DNA of 64,000 bases from Symsagittifera roscoffensis (Eukaryota > Xenacoelomorpha > Acoela > Convolutidae). The DNA lies in the NCBI RefSeq assembly GCF_963678635.1, contig NC_087064.1:124001-188000 (forward strand), given 5' to 3'. This document shows, piece after piece, positions 23,613-35,170 of this stretch (the first letter of the stretch is position 1; every line of letters starts with the position of its first letter). Both the position numbers and the translations under genes were made by a program. Below the pieces are notes generated by a model. That model made no database searches. It worked only from the letters and a program-made list of their open reading frames with translations, and had not been told where the DNA came from.

Positions 23613-23783
23613 CTGATGGGGTAGATGGAGGAACGGGGGGAGTTGCGTGCAGACTCTCTGTGAGAGACAAAGCGAGACGGTTTGACAGTATTGCGAACAG
23701 GAACTCACTGAGTGAGTGGAATCTGTGCAACACTGGCATCCACCACAGGGACCCCCCCATCCACATAACTGGCAGGCCCGAAG
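23613..23783 (+). CDS. Candidate internal exon of plus-strand gene (exon i)
   Basis: 171-bp open exon between an acceptor (GATGTTATAG) and a strong donor (GAAG|GTGAGG). It enters and leaves in phase 1. The 57-residue product is polar and includes DGVDGGTGGVACRLSVRD, DSIANRNSLSEW and HITGRPE. The leftover G joins the AA opening the 31977 exon to give a Glu codon, so the phases fit. I do not recognise the protein. The RRFDS and NRNSLSE stretches could be phosphorylation sites, but that is a guess. The first exons are not identified in this window. The truncated twin lies at 14601-14743. The acceptor polypyrimidine tract is weak, which lowers confidence. Confidence 0.5.
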
Positions 23784-24429
23784 GTGAGGCTTCCTCTTTC
23801 AAACTTACAAACAAAATGATTATCTTACCAAGAGTAACTGTTTTCTATTCTCATAAGTATACTTTTGTGTTGACACATCACCTGAAATCTTTTTTGTTTA
23901 CTCCTGCTGAAAACTAATCTGAAAATCAGAAATGTTCAGAAAAGAGTGGCCACTTTTGAGGGAAACTTTGAATGATAATTTTTTGAAACCTAAATTCTGA
24001 CTCGACTGCAACAGCTTCAGCAGGACACATCGCCTTTTCAGCGTGTGTTAAACCACTTGCTACCAGTTTTCTAAACTCGCCCGAATGAAAAAAATAATAA
24101 TACAGTTTTGATAAATTGAAAGATTCCTAGTGTTCTTGAATGTAACAAGTATTACACAAAATTTATCATTCATTTTATTTACACCGAAGACTTTAGTCAA
24201 GGTGTTATGGTATCGTGTAACGGGTTTTTTTTAATGTTGTCTGTTGTCAAGTGTCGACAAATAACGTCCACAGTTATCAATTATCATGTGGGCTGGACTA
24301 TATCGCGCTATGTCACGTGATTGCGTATGTTTGTTTCTTTATTTGTTCATCTTTATTTATTTAATTATCTGTTCTTCTATTTATTTAATTATGTTTAGTT
24401 TGCTTATATTTATTTATAATTTATATATT
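23784..24429. other. Intron sequence, no recognisable feature
   Basis: Single-copy AT-rich sequence after the donor. Plus-strand open frames run past the splice donor but show no family signature. T/A-rich runs (TTTATTTA-type) begin at about 24330. Confidence 0.5.
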
Positions 24430-24612
24430 TTAGTACAATTTTTAGTTCTAGAAGTGTTATTTTATGATCTTCGTTGATATATCAAAAATTAACCTATACA
24501 TGTGTTAGTACGATTTTTAGTTCTAGAACTGTTATTTCAGGCTCTTTCTCGATATAGCAAAATTTTGGTGTATACATGTATTAGTACGATTTTTTGTTCT
24601 AGAACTGTTATT
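24430..24612 (+). repeat. Three tandem copies of a ~76-bp unit
   Basis: Units start with TAGTAC(A/G)ATTTTT at about 24430, 24507 and 24583. Each contains GTTCTAGAA(C/G), a small palindrome, and the first two end in TATACATGT. The third is partial. Confidence 0.75.
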
Positions 24613-24943
24613 CTTCAATTATTAGTTGTTCAAGTTGTTTGGTTTTTGCTTCAGTTTCTATGCCTTCGTTGTATTGCGCGTAGCGCCTATGTTCTGAATT
24701 TTTTTTTAAAATACATTTTAAACGGACTATGTTTGTGGTCTAAAAATTATCTATAGAAATGGTTCCCATGTTGAACTCATCCAAAAAAATGTAATAAAAC
24801 TTCGAATTCAAACCTTTTTTTTGAATTTAAAAATAATTTTAATTCATTTAAAATAAAAAAACGATTTGTTGCAAGAATTTCTGACTATCAAATGAACAAT
24901 GCGGAAATTTTCAAACTGCGAAATAAATTTCCGTTGACCTCTC

Positions 24944-25360
24944 CCCCTCCCCAACGTTTGCCATTTTTTGCCTCAACACCTGAACCACTCCATCCCCCAC
25001 CTTATCTCGGAACCCCCCCTCCCCCACTTGAAACAAACCCCCGTATGACCACCTGAAGCAGCTGAAGTACCCCCATACACACACCTGAGTAAAGCCCCCG
25101 TGCCAGAACCAACCCCCTCCCCCTGCCCCTCCCGGTTTTGTTCTGGCGCGGGGGATGGGGGGGGGGGGGGGTTGGTTGTTTCAGGTGGGGATGGTGTAGG
25201 TTGTTTTGGTCTTTTTTTTTTAAAAAAAAGGAGAGAAATGCCAATTTTGGAAAATTTAGCCAGAAACAATTGCATTTTTTTGGCTCGCGATCCCATGCAA
25301 AACAGTCCTTTTACAATTTTAAACCCCCCTCCCCTCCACCCACTCCACCCGCCGGAGTTT
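24944..25360. repeat. C-rich/G-rich low-complexity tract
   Basis: Strong strand asymmetry: C-rich runs at about 24944-25130, a G-rich run at 25146-25195 (including 13 or more consecutive G), then C-rich again at 25325-25350. The G runs could form quadruplexes. Proline- or glycine-rich frames here are composition artefacts. Confidence 0.7.
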
Positions 25361-25397
25361 CTAAATAGTTTGAGAAAATTGTTAAAAAGAGCAAAAA

Positions 25398-26682
25398 TCA
25401 AGGCTGCGCAGAAAAAAGATGAAATTGAACAACAAATAACCAATTGTAGGTTAATAGGTAGAAAATATTTAATGTACGTTGAAATTCGCATCTCAATAAA
25501 GTGGAAAAAATGTGGAAAAAATATAAATACAATTTATTGCCTGGCTTAATTGAAAAACACACAAAAGCAATTTTTTTTGTATCAAGCAGCGTTTCTTTAC
25601 AGCGTGGCGAACGGTAGCTTTGTAAACTTGTTGTTCCGACTTTCGATATGAAAATCAAGGCTGCGCAGAAAAAAGATGAAATTGAACAACAAATAACCAA
25701 TTGTAGGTTAATAGGTAGAAAATATTTTATGTACGTTGAAATTCGCATCTCAATAAAGTGGAAAAAATGTGGAAAAAATATAAATACAATTTATTGCCTG
25801 GCTTAATTGAAAAACACACAAAAGCAATTTTTTTTGTATCAAGCAGCGTTTCTTTACAGCGTGGCGAACGGTAGCTTTGTAAACTTGTTGTTCCGACTTT
25901 CGATATGAAAATCAAGGCTGCGCAGAAAAAAGATGAAATTGAACAACAAATAACCAATTGTAGGTTAATAGGTAGAAAATATTTTATGTACGTTGAAATT
26001 CGCATCTCAATAAAGTGGAAAAAATGTGGAAAAAATATAAATACAATTTATTGCCTGGCTTAATTGAAAAACACACAAAAGCAATTTTTTTTGTATCAAG
26101 CAGCGTTTCTTTACAACGTGGCGAACGGTAGCTTTGTAAACTTGTTGTTCCGACTTTCGATATGAAAATCAAGGCTGCGCAGAAAAAAGATGAAATTGAA
26201 CAACAAATAACCAATTGTAGGTTAATAGGTAGAAAATATTTTATGTACGTTGAATTTCGCATCTCAATAAAGTGGAAAAAATGTGGAAAAAATATAAATA
26301 CAATTTATTGCCTGGCTTAATTGAAAAACACACAAAAGCAATTTTTTTTGTATCAAGCAGCGTTTCTTTACAGCGTGGCGAACGGTAGCTTTGTAAACTT
26401 GTTGTTCCGACTTTCGATATGAAAATCAAGGCTGCGCAGAAAAAAGATGAAATTGAACAACAAATAACCAATTGTAGGTTAATAGGTAGAAAATATTTTA
26501 TGTACGTTGAAATTTGCATCTCAATAAAGTGGAAAAAATGTGGAAAAAATATAAATACAATTTATTCCCTTGCTTAATTGAAAAACACACAAAAGCATTT
26601 TTTTTGTATCAAGCAGCGTTTCTTTACAGCGTGGCAAACGGTAGCTTTGTAAACTTGTTGTTCCGACTTTCGATACGAAAGT
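25398..26682. repeat. Tandem array, five copies of a 257-bp unit
   Basis: The unit start TCAAGGCTGCGCAG recurs at 25398, 25655, 25912, 26169 and 26426, an exact 257-bp period with only scattered changes. Each unit ends GTTGTTCCGACTTTCGATA, the first bases of repeat R1, and the fifth continues directly into R1 at 26660. Overlapping 92-residue minus-strand frames recur once per unit. Since 257 is not a multiple of 3 they do not form one long protein, and I do not call them genes. Confidence 0.92.
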
Positions 26683-27175
26683 AACGGAATATTTGTGCTC
26701 GGGGTGGGTTTTTTTTTTCTTCAGACAAATTTCAACTTTTTAACCAGCCATTTTTGACGGAATTTTTTTTATATCATTCGAAAGGTATTGTTATTGATAT
26801 TTGACTTGTGATCATTTTTGGTAAAGTTATGGGGGTTTAAAGGCTACCATTTTGGCCAATTAGGGACAATTAACGCGCGATATATTTTGCGCTATTTACG
26901 CGTAAGCGGAGAGTTAATCCGTCTTAGAAAACGTTCCAAATTGGTTAAAAGCTGCTTATTTGCCATAATTGGTTTGTTACAAGGAGCAAAATCTATCCTT
27001 TTGTACCTTATATGGCGTGTGGGGGGATGATTTTCATTTAAAAATTTCACATTTTAGAAGAAAAAAAATTTCCTTTGTTTTTTTTTTTCATTGAATTTCT
27101 TAATGTTCTTACTGCTCCATAAACCTCAAAAGGCAGTCAGTTGGAACAGTCAGGGCTTCGCCCTGATACGAGCAG
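26660..27175 (+). repeat. R1 repeat, full copy 1
   Basis: 516 bp. The left end GTTCCGACTTTCG-ATA-CGAAAGTAACGGAA forms an imperfect hairpin. The right end has outer arms ACTGCTC (27112) and GAGCAGT (ending 27175) enclosing the perfect 7-bp-stem hairpin TCAGGGCTTCGCCCTGA (27149-27165). The middle contains GCGCGATATATT and a GTGTGGGGGGATGA block. No transposase and no terminal inverted repeats. Confidence 0.85.
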
Positions 27176-27634
27176 TTTTGTTTAATTTTTGTTTCTATTT
27201 TGATCCGAGAAACCAGAAAATTTTGAAATTTGTGTTTCTTGTTGCGCAGCAGAGCGTACACCAAATGTACAAATACTTTTTTCGAACACATGATATTTGC
27301 TATGAACTTGGTAGAAAACATCTAGTGCCTCTATAAACGTTCCGTAACACTGACAGATGTGGGAATGAGAAAGAAAATTATGTGTGCATGTTATATTCCA
27401 AGACAAAACTTGAGCGTTCGATTCACCAGAGTGTTTGTAAAGGAACGTATCTCCATTGAGTGGCTTCGGGTAGGTTTGAAACTTTGTCGCCGCTTGGGTT
27501 TAGAAATAAGTCCAAAGCTTGCAGTCCTGTTTTTTTCATACACCGGAGAGATGTCGGGTAATTCGGATTTTTCGGCGCTGCATGATCAGGCAAGTTGTTT
27601 TGTTCGGTGAGGACAACTGTTGGGAAGCGTTATT
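27176..27634. other. Spacer between R1 copies
   Basis: No feature recognised. Open frames on both strands are unsupported by splice sites or family motifs. Confidence 0.4.
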
Positions 27635-28137
27635 GTTCCGACTTTCGATACGAAAGTATCGGAATATTTGTGCTCGGGGTGGGTTTTTTGTTCAGACAAA
27701 TTTCGACATTTTAACTAGCTGTTTTCGGCGGAATTTTTTATATCATTCGAAAGCTATTGTTGTCCTGAGCTTGAATTTGAAAAGATATTTTACCTGTGAT
27801 CATTTTTCGTAAAGTTATGGGGGTTTAAAGATTGCCATTTTGGCCAATTTGGGACAATTAACGCGCGATAAATTTCGCGCTATTAACGCGTAAGCGGAGA
27901 GTTAATCCGTCTTAGAAATCGTTCCAAATTGGTTAAAAGAAGCTTATTTGCCATAAATGGTTTGTTACAAGGAGCGAAATCTATCCTTTTGTCCTTTATA
28001 TGGTGTGTGGGGGATGATTTTTATTTAAAAAAAATCAAATTTTAGAATTTTTTTTTTTCATTTTGCTTTAATTCATTGAATTTTTTAAATGTTATTACTG
28101 CTCCATAAACCTTAAAAAGCAGTCGAAACATTCAGGG
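27635..28137 (+). repeat. R1 repeat, copy 2 (right hairpin truncated)
   Basis: Complete left end and body. The right hairpin breaks off after TTCAGGG and is followed by unrelated sequence, so the terminal structure is lost. Confidence 0.83.
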
Positions 28138-28879
28138 TTTCCAAGATGAGTTCTTGCTCTTTGTCCAAATAGTGCATCGCTTTGCAGGTTTCGAATGAGT
28201 TTTGCCATTCAATAGGGTCGCTCTTAACTACGAGTACTCTTAACTTCCCGGTTTTAATTACCGTCATAAAAAAAGATGCCTGATTCTGCGTTCAAGTCAT
28301 CAGTATTCCTTTATGTACGTCGTATTAGTAAAAGTGAATGCATGAATGTAATTCAGACTATAATCAATCATTAGCTTAATCTTGTTAATTATGAGGTTAA
28401 TTGACGTTGATTGTGTTACTGTATCAACTAACTACAAAAGATCCAATGTTCCAAACTCGGTATTGCTTTCTGGCTGGACAAAGATGTAAGTGCAATTAGT
28501 TTTTCTTGTAAAGCAGCCTATTTCTTAAATCAGTCTTTCAATCAAAAAACCAAAATTTCCATTAAGCGATTGCGCTACCTTAATCCCAAAGCATGATAAG
28601 AATGTCATGTAAATGTATTACCAGTAAATGTTTTACCAGTAACCAGTACTTTTTACCAGTAATGTGTTACCAGTAAATAGCATGCGATTGTCGCTGATTT
28701 TAAATTTTAGAGAGTTTTTGTCGGGTTCATTTTTTATTGAGCAACTACGCTTATTTTCATATTGTTTTCGTTTTTGAAAACCTCTTCGTTTTTAATTCAA
28801 TATTGGTTCTGACGTGTTTTAGCTAGTTTTTCTCTATGATTGAGTTTTTATCGAGTTTTTTTTATTTTAGCAACTATTT
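28138..28879. other. Spacer with TTACCAGTAA cluster
   Basis: No gene seen. At about 28618-28680 the motif TTACCAGTAA or a close variant occurs about five times in 60 bp, looking like a decayed short tandem repeat. Confidence 0.5.
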
Positions 28880-29411
28880 GTTCCAAATTTCGATACGAAA
28901 GTAACGGAATATTTGTGCTCGGGGTGGATTTTTTTTTCTTCAGACAAATTTCGACTTTTTAACTAGCCATTTTTGACGGAATTTTTTTTATCAATCAGAA
29001 GTATTGTTGTCCTGAGCTGAAATTTGAAAAGATATTTCACCTGTGATCATTTTCGTAAAGTTATGAGGGTTTAAAGATTGCCATTATGGCCATTTTGACC
29101 AATTTGGGACAATTAAGGCGCGATATATTTCGCGCTATTAATGCGTAAGCGGAGATTTAATCCGTCTTATAAATCATTCTAAATTGGTTGTACGAAGCTT
29201 ATTGGTCATAACTGATTTGTTACAAGGAACGAAATTTCTCTTTTGTATTTTATATGGCGTGTGGGGGGATTATTTTCATAAAAAATTTCAAATTTAAAAA
29301 AAAAAAATTTTCGTTTTTTTTATTTCATTTAATTTTTTAATGTTATTACTGCTGCTCCATAAACATTAAAGGCAGTCGGAACATTCAGGGCTTCGCCCTG
29401 ATACGAGCAGT
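28880..29411 (+). repeat. R1 repeat, full copy 3
   Basis: 532 bp. The left end reads GTTCCAAATTTCGATACG (one arm altered). The right end is intact with TCAGGGCTTCGCCCTGA and GAGCAGT. Confidence 0.85.
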
Positions 29412-31433
29412 CTTGTCTAATTTTGGAATTGCTTTTTGGTTTTAAAAAACTCTTCGTTTTTAATTTAAATTTGGAACTTTTCAAAATAATTTTTACATGT
29501 GCGTTTGAAAAAATTGAGTTAATAATAATAAAACCGTTTTATCATAATTTTGATGTTTTGTCGTTTGTGAAAATTTTTTTGCACGCAAGTTTGTAATAAA
29601 AATTTAATTGTCTGAATAGTTTGTCAATTTGTCTTTCCCATTCTGTCTGAGTTTTGAAACGGCTAGGATCTCTAACTGATTCGCGCAAACGGGGTAAACT
29701 ACACATAAAATTTTGTTTATTTTTGGCTGAAGACAAAACGGTTTTGTGAGTTTTTTGAAAGTTTATTAGAAAGGATAAAATCAATCAGTCAAAAAATCTG
29801 GTTTGAATGTTGCGAGTTGCACAAAAAAAATACATTTGATTAAAACTAGTGAAAAAGACTAATTGTAGAGTAGACTCCGTCTTTCTTTTTTATGCCTGGT
29901 GTACTTTTCACCAAAAATGGTTGTCATTTTTTAAATTTCATAAATTTTTCTGCAAAAACGCATCATGAATTACGAAGTGTTTTGTTTTGTCCTTACTAAT
30001 GCAATAATTGAATCAGTTAGTCCACCTCAAATCAGTCTAAAGTTTTTCTCATCTACCCAGGATAATTTTAAAGCTTACGCTAATAATTAGAACAATAGGA
30101 AATTTTGCGGGCGTTAATTATATTTTAGAAATTTATAGTTCCAAGCTAATTATAACTTGGAAATATCGAAACATTATTTCTAATAAAATGGTTGCTGGTG
30201 AAATTCATATTTTTCAAACTTGGATCTCAGGGAATCAGCGTGCAGATGATAAAAACCCATTGCTAAAAATATTAAAATCGAAACTTGTCTGAAAAAAAAC
30301 CCTCCCGAGCACAAAGTGCTCGTCACTTTTTTCGACAGTTGGAACAAAAACCATGGATTTTTAGACAATTTGAATAATTGGGGAATTGTTGAAACATACC
30401 AGGTTCAATTCATGCTTTTTGTGGAGTTCTGAATATTAAATGATAAACATAGACAGCGGTTTACGAGATCTGAGTCTTATCAAGAGTTTAAACAGCAATT
30501 TGGGCACATTTGTGTTCAAACGCTTAATTCCCGAAGAAGTTTCAGTTTAAGAACAACTTACAGTTGCAAAATGTAGCTTATAGTTTGAGCATTCTAAAAC
30601 TCTATTAAATTTAAATAGTATTTGTTCTTATCAAATTAGAAAAGTATTTTGATTTCTGACTATCTTTATGTTCCCGATTTTCAAGTACTGAGTGAGTCAG
30701 CCGTTGTTTTTTTTTCGCTTCGTGTTAGCAACTTGTTGTGTCCAAAATGAGGATGAAGTTTATACCTGAATATTTTTATCGACGATAGATCAGGAGCAAC
30801 AAACTAGTATTATATGGTGCCAACTATCATGTCAAATTACAAGATTTAGACGCGACTCAAGCTCCAATTAAACAGCCCCAAAATTTTTTTCATTTTTTTT
30901 TGTCTGGCTAAACATGTCATTTTTTGGCTTTCATTTTTTTTGTTGTCTGGCTAAACATGTCACTTCGTTAGACGCGGCAACTTACGTCAGTGGACAAACT
31001 AAAAATTGTTATGCATTATTAATTTATTGAAGGCTAATTTTTGAAACTTATTTTGAGCACCCTTATCGAAAAAAAACTTTTTGCAAATACAGCAGCGGTT
31101 GGAGCTTGTTGACTTACTTGCACAGAAACCAGCCACCTCTGCTCTGGGTTTTCCGCTTTCTTTACTCTTGTGATTAAAATGCTTGGATTATTCTATCTTC
31201 GGGTTTGTTTGTTTTGTTTGCAAGAGCAGTCTTCACAAAAAAAGCAGCTTTCACATCAGTTGGTGCGGGTGAGTTTTTTCATAATTTTTTTTTTCACTCG
31301 ACAGACAAGCTGCAGAAAAATCTTTCCAAAAAATTTCTACCGCCCAGAAAAAAACTGCCAATAATGTTTTAAAGTTAGACCTATTTAGAGTAGAGAGTGA
31401 ATGAATTCAATCAAAAATTACAATGGCCTTTTT
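29412..31433. other. Intron sequence without a gene
   Basis: No coding family recognised. About 30290-30350 resembles an R1 left end in reverse (CCGAGCACAAA). 30890-30965 holds a tandem pair around CTGGCTAAACATGTCA. Frames at 29542-29784 and 30180-30368 lack support. Confidence 0.45.
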
Positions 31434-31800
31434 CAGGGGCGGATCTAGGATTTTCCGATGGGAGAGTCGGATTTTCAAAAAAATTTCGAAATATTTAATC
31501 TTTTTTAGGTTAACTAATCGAGCTCTCCCAAAGCGCTAAAAGGACTATGTTTTGGCCAAATGTTCTGCACCGCAGGCAAACTTGAAAAAAAAACAGACCA
31601 TAAAAGGCGATTTGAGGCTTTTCTTGGAAACTTTGACCAAAAAATCGCGTTTTTTTCTCGGCGTGCGCTTTCCCCTCAAAATTAGTTAATAATAGCGCTG
31701 AAGGCACTTAAAAAATTTTTAGGATCCTTCCGCCAAAATGGATATCTGAAAATAAAACAAAGGGTGATGCTATGGGTCGACAGGGGGTCGAATCCTGGAG
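31434..31800 (+). mobile_element. hAT-type MITE relic
   Basis: Begins with CAGGGGCGGATCTAGG, a better match to the CAGGG-type end than the array copies. It carries diverged interior blocks (GAGCTCTCCCAAAGC, GGGGGTCGAATCC). The right end is not recognisable, so the end given is approximate. Confidence 0.6.
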
Positions 31801-31976
31801 TCGCGCACGGGAATCTCACGCCCGCCGTACGAACAAACTACAACAAAATTATCGAAATTATTTAATTTTCTTTTTTTTTTGCATTTGTAGATGCAGCTAG
31901 TTCTTTTTATGTTATTTCAACAGCAAGTGTAACGAATAAACTACCATTTAAGCATAATTTGTCAAATTTTTTTTAG

Positions 31977-32344
31977 AAAGTATTTTATCAAAACGAGAGA
32001 AACTTCTGAAACAGATCTCGATGGAAAACGAAGTTCCAGAAAACGAATTGATGAGCCAAAGCTACGACTCCAAGTCGAACCCAGACGTGACCAGCCAATT
32101 TCACCAGGCGTCAAGAACCCCATCTACGAGCCACTGGAGGAAACTACCCCATCTTAGAGTCCCAGAGAAGACGGCTGGACCTAAGTTCTACGTTCCTCGG
32201 AGAACGGTCGGGTCCAACACTGACCGGAAGAAGGAAGTTGAAATTAATGAAGACCAACTTAGGAAATTGACCAATTCCACAGACGAAAATAAGCCCGTCC
32301 AGTCTCCAGTGTCCGCTAGACACAATTCAAAAGCAAACAAGCAG
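31977..32344 (+). CDS. Exon ii of plus-strand gene, unknown polar protein
   Basis: 368-bp exon after a T-rich acceptor (TTTTTTTTAG) and before a donor (CAG|GTAATT). It enters with two bases of a split codon, matching the exon at 23613-23783, and leaves in phase 0. The product is Ser/Thr/Pro/Lys-rich and looks disordered, with basic-proline patches such as KFYVPRRTVG and HLRVPEKTAG. Codon use is balanced, with many G/C third positions, unlike the AT-rich surroundings, which supports real coding. An ATG at 32021 could be internal or an alternative start. A second frame is open to about 32155 but then stops. No family recognised. Confidence 0.65.
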
Positions 32345-32640
32345 GTAATTTGCTCATCAAAATTAGTAAAACTGAAAAAAAAATCGCAATTTTATCAATC
32401 ATTCGACCCAACGTTGTCAAATTTTCATACAAAATTCCTCAAATTTCTTCGAAAGTCGGAAAAAGCTTTGAGTATGTAAAAATCAACTCCACAAAGTCAG
32501 TGAAATTGGAGATTGTTTTCTTCAACTTTTAGATTGAGTTGCTAAATACAGTCATGGGGATAGAAGCTGCAAAAATCAAAAAGAACTAAATCTAGCAATC
32601 CAACGAGTTAAATGGCTGAACATGGTTTGATTTTTCTTGT

Positions 32641-33772
32641 TATTTCCATTTAACAGGGTTACTAGGGCTTTAAGATCTGTAAAAACAGTAAATTGTCTAC
32701 CAAAAATGTTGTAGTTCCTAAAGTATTCCGAGCCCTAGACGACTGCTAACATTTCCAACTCTTAGTTAAATACTTCTTCTCCCCCGCATTTAAGAAACGG
32801 GAAGCGAATGAAATCGGCCGCCATCCTTGGGATCCGAGCTGTTCAAGGACCGCCCCTAAGCTATTGTCTCGCATTGCACATCGAAATGTTTTAATTCCAC
32901 AACGTTTGTCAATTGTTTCTTTAGCGTTTCGAATGCTAACCGACATTCGTTCGTCCAGACGAATTCATTTTTCTTGCTTAGGAGCGGCGGCAGCTGCGCT
33001 GAGTATTCTGCGAGTGCTGGTAGATATTTATGAAGACTATGTATCGAACCCATAAATGACTTGAGTTGTGACAACGAACTCGGGGAAGCCAACTTATCAA
33101 TAGGTTCCGTTTTTCGCACCAACGGTGTAATACCAGAATTCGTAATCCGGTGACACAACCATTCACATTCATTTCTCGCAAACCTACATTTTTTCAACTT
33201 AAGTGCCAAATTTATCTTATCAAGTTTTTTCAAAATTTTCTCCACTATGCGATATGCTCGTTTTCGGAACCCTTTGATATGAACAGAATGTCATCGACAA
33301 ATGCGTGTGCACTTGGAAATTCCGAAAGGATTGCGTCCAAGACCCTTTGGAACTCCGCCGGCATGGTTGTTAAACAGTAGAATCCCGTTTCAAACCGGTA
33401 CGTCCCCGTAGAGCGACCTCCTACTAACGAAAAATTGCGAGGTTGGTTAGTGCTTTCATTCAGCGGTATTTGTTCGCACGCAAACGTCAGATCCAGTGTC
33501 GTAAAAAACATCCCCTTGTTTTCGTTCACTTAATTTTTGTCCCACAATTTTCATCAGCTCCTCTAGATGGGTATCTGTTATTTATTTTTAGGAACTTGCT
33601 CATTCAATTCTCTTGATTCCAATGCAAGTTTTACCGACCCATCCTTTTTCACGGTAATGACGATCGGCGAGAAGAAGTATTTAACTGTGCTTTCTTCTAA
33701 CTTTTGAGTATGTCCTTGTGCTAGTAGTTTATCAATCTCCTTATCTACTTTTTCTTGCAACGTATTGAGCAC
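32641..33772 (-). pseudogene. Ty3/gypsy reverse transcriptase-RNase H, broken
   Basis: In order: RT N-terminal block (VKKDGSVKLALESRELN) in 33578-33772; RT palm with FTTLDL and the catalytic FVDDILF (about 33290-33304) in 33245-33529; thumb/connection (KLKKCRFARNECEWLCH) in 32856-33245; RNase H blocks (GAVLEQ, PISFASRFLNAGEKKY) in 32746-32946, continuing with FTVFTD near 32680. The frame changes between segments, so no protein can be made. Confidence 0.8.
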
Positions 33773-34229
33773 CCTTCTGCCCTTTTGTTGAATTGGCGTT
33801 AGGTTTTTGAAGACCTGGTTGGACCTTATAATTACGGATGCGCCCTAACCTGTGGAAAAGATTATAAAATTACTTACTGAAATGTTACTGCCAGTCATCG
33901 CGACCGTCTCCTTGCGCAGCGGCATCGACGTGCTTCTAGATATTGTGCTTATGTACTCCTTGCTCCGCTGGTGCTTGGACCAACATCAACCCCAGCTCCG
34001 GCATCAAATCCCGACCAATGATGGATAGTCAACAGCCTCCGATCACTTTGATAGCCGATTGAGTTGTCTATCCGTTGGGTTGAAATTTGACCACCATCTT
34101 GCCCACAAGTTTCAGCGGATTATTTCCATAATCTCGGAACTGATCAAATTTTGGATCTAATTGCTGCAGCTGCACCTACAGTTTGTCGCCGCGACTTTCA
34201 CTTCCTCCTCCTATTTTAGCCTGATTGAC

Positions 34230-35170
34230 ATGACGACGTAATCAGTTGAACTATCTCAATGCCAACTGTGTGCCACCGCATTTGGGTCGATTACCCATCC
34301 GACGGAACTTCCATAGTTCGATGCGTGGAGTATGCTCTCCCTTGGTTCCTCTTCGTGAATTAAACCCACGCGTTCCCTTCCTGATGCTCTGCGACCACGG
34401 CACGTACGTTCATACGTCCGGTTCTCCGACAACAATTACACATAGCATTCCGTGCTGGACACTTAGCAAGATGTTCCGGTGTAAAACCGCTCTGATCACA
34501 ATTAAAACACTCGCGATACGCTCCGCCGCCGCGGTTATTTCCTCTTCGAAACCATCGGCCGCCCCGTTGGAACGGTCGGCGATAGCCACCTTGAATGGCG
34601 CTTACTGGCTCCGTCCTGATCTGAAGCGCCTCCGCCGGCGCCGCCGCGAGTCCGCAACCGGAAACTTTGTACGTCTTGGCGTATTTGTCTCCCCGCTGGT
34701 ATCACAGAGCAATTCGGTACACATCATCGGGAGTCTTGGTCGAGCGACAGAGGTCAGTTTGCTTCTCCTTATTTGACATATTTACTATAAATACGTCGCG
34801 TAAACTCCATCGCTCCAGAGTTCCCAGGTCGCATCTGGCTGCTAATCCACTCAAAACCGAGTGAAACGTTTCCAGTGTCTCCCGCTCCCGCTGCTGCCGG
34901 GATAGTAATTGAAATGTCTCGGACGTTTCGTTTCTCTCCTTATAAAGACGCTCTCGAGTTCGTCCATTACTCGCGGGTATTGGGTAGCCGCCAAATCCAG
35001 ATGGGGTTTTCGGTTGTGGAGTTCATCCTGACCGCGCTCCACGATACAAACGTAGAGATTAGAAATCAGTGTTTACTTCGCCTCCATGAGATTTTTTCCA
35101 CTCACTTCCGCTGGGAGATCCGCAATTTGCGTCTCCGTTACTGTCCTGGCGTAGTAAAATGCCATTAGGT
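34230..35170 (-). pseudogene. Ty3/gypsy gag with zinc knuckles, broken
   Basis: The minus strand encodes a gag-like stretch: ERETLETFHSVLSGLAARCD around 34800-34900, then a basic Arg/Gly-rich region, then CFNCDQSG...HLAKC and CNCC, resembling double CCHC knuckles of nucleocapsids. Plus-strand frames across this region (for example 34246-34776) are shadows. Confidence 0.65.

Larger units (their letters stand above)
6268..23754. repeat. Complex segmental-duplication array (overview)
   Basis: The same landmarks recur in order across this span: host repeat W, hAT-type MITE, R1, palindromic segment P, and a non-coding block ending in a short exon. A large tandem duplication is visible. Unit 1 runs about 7709-14743. 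At 14744 the sequence returns to the landmark found at 7709 (a TGTGGATATTG block), and unit 2 runs 14744-23754. Unit 2 has extra W/MITE copies, and unit 1 has an extra 1.1 kb at 12352-13472. Copies are very similar, so the events look recent. Confidence 0.8.

Noticed and set aside
25100-25549. Gly/Pro-rich frames
   Set aside because: Composition artefacts of the C/G-rich tract.
25398-26519. Repeated 92-residue minus-strand frames
   Set aside because: They repeat only because the 257-bp unit repeats, overlap at their ends, and have no start context or family match.
25398-26682. CRISPR-like array
   Set aside because: The repeats are contiguous 257-bp units without spacers, in a eukaryotic setting.
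34246-34776. 176-residue plus-strand frame
   Set aside because: It is antisense to the decayed Ty3/gypsy gag with its zinc-knuckle region.
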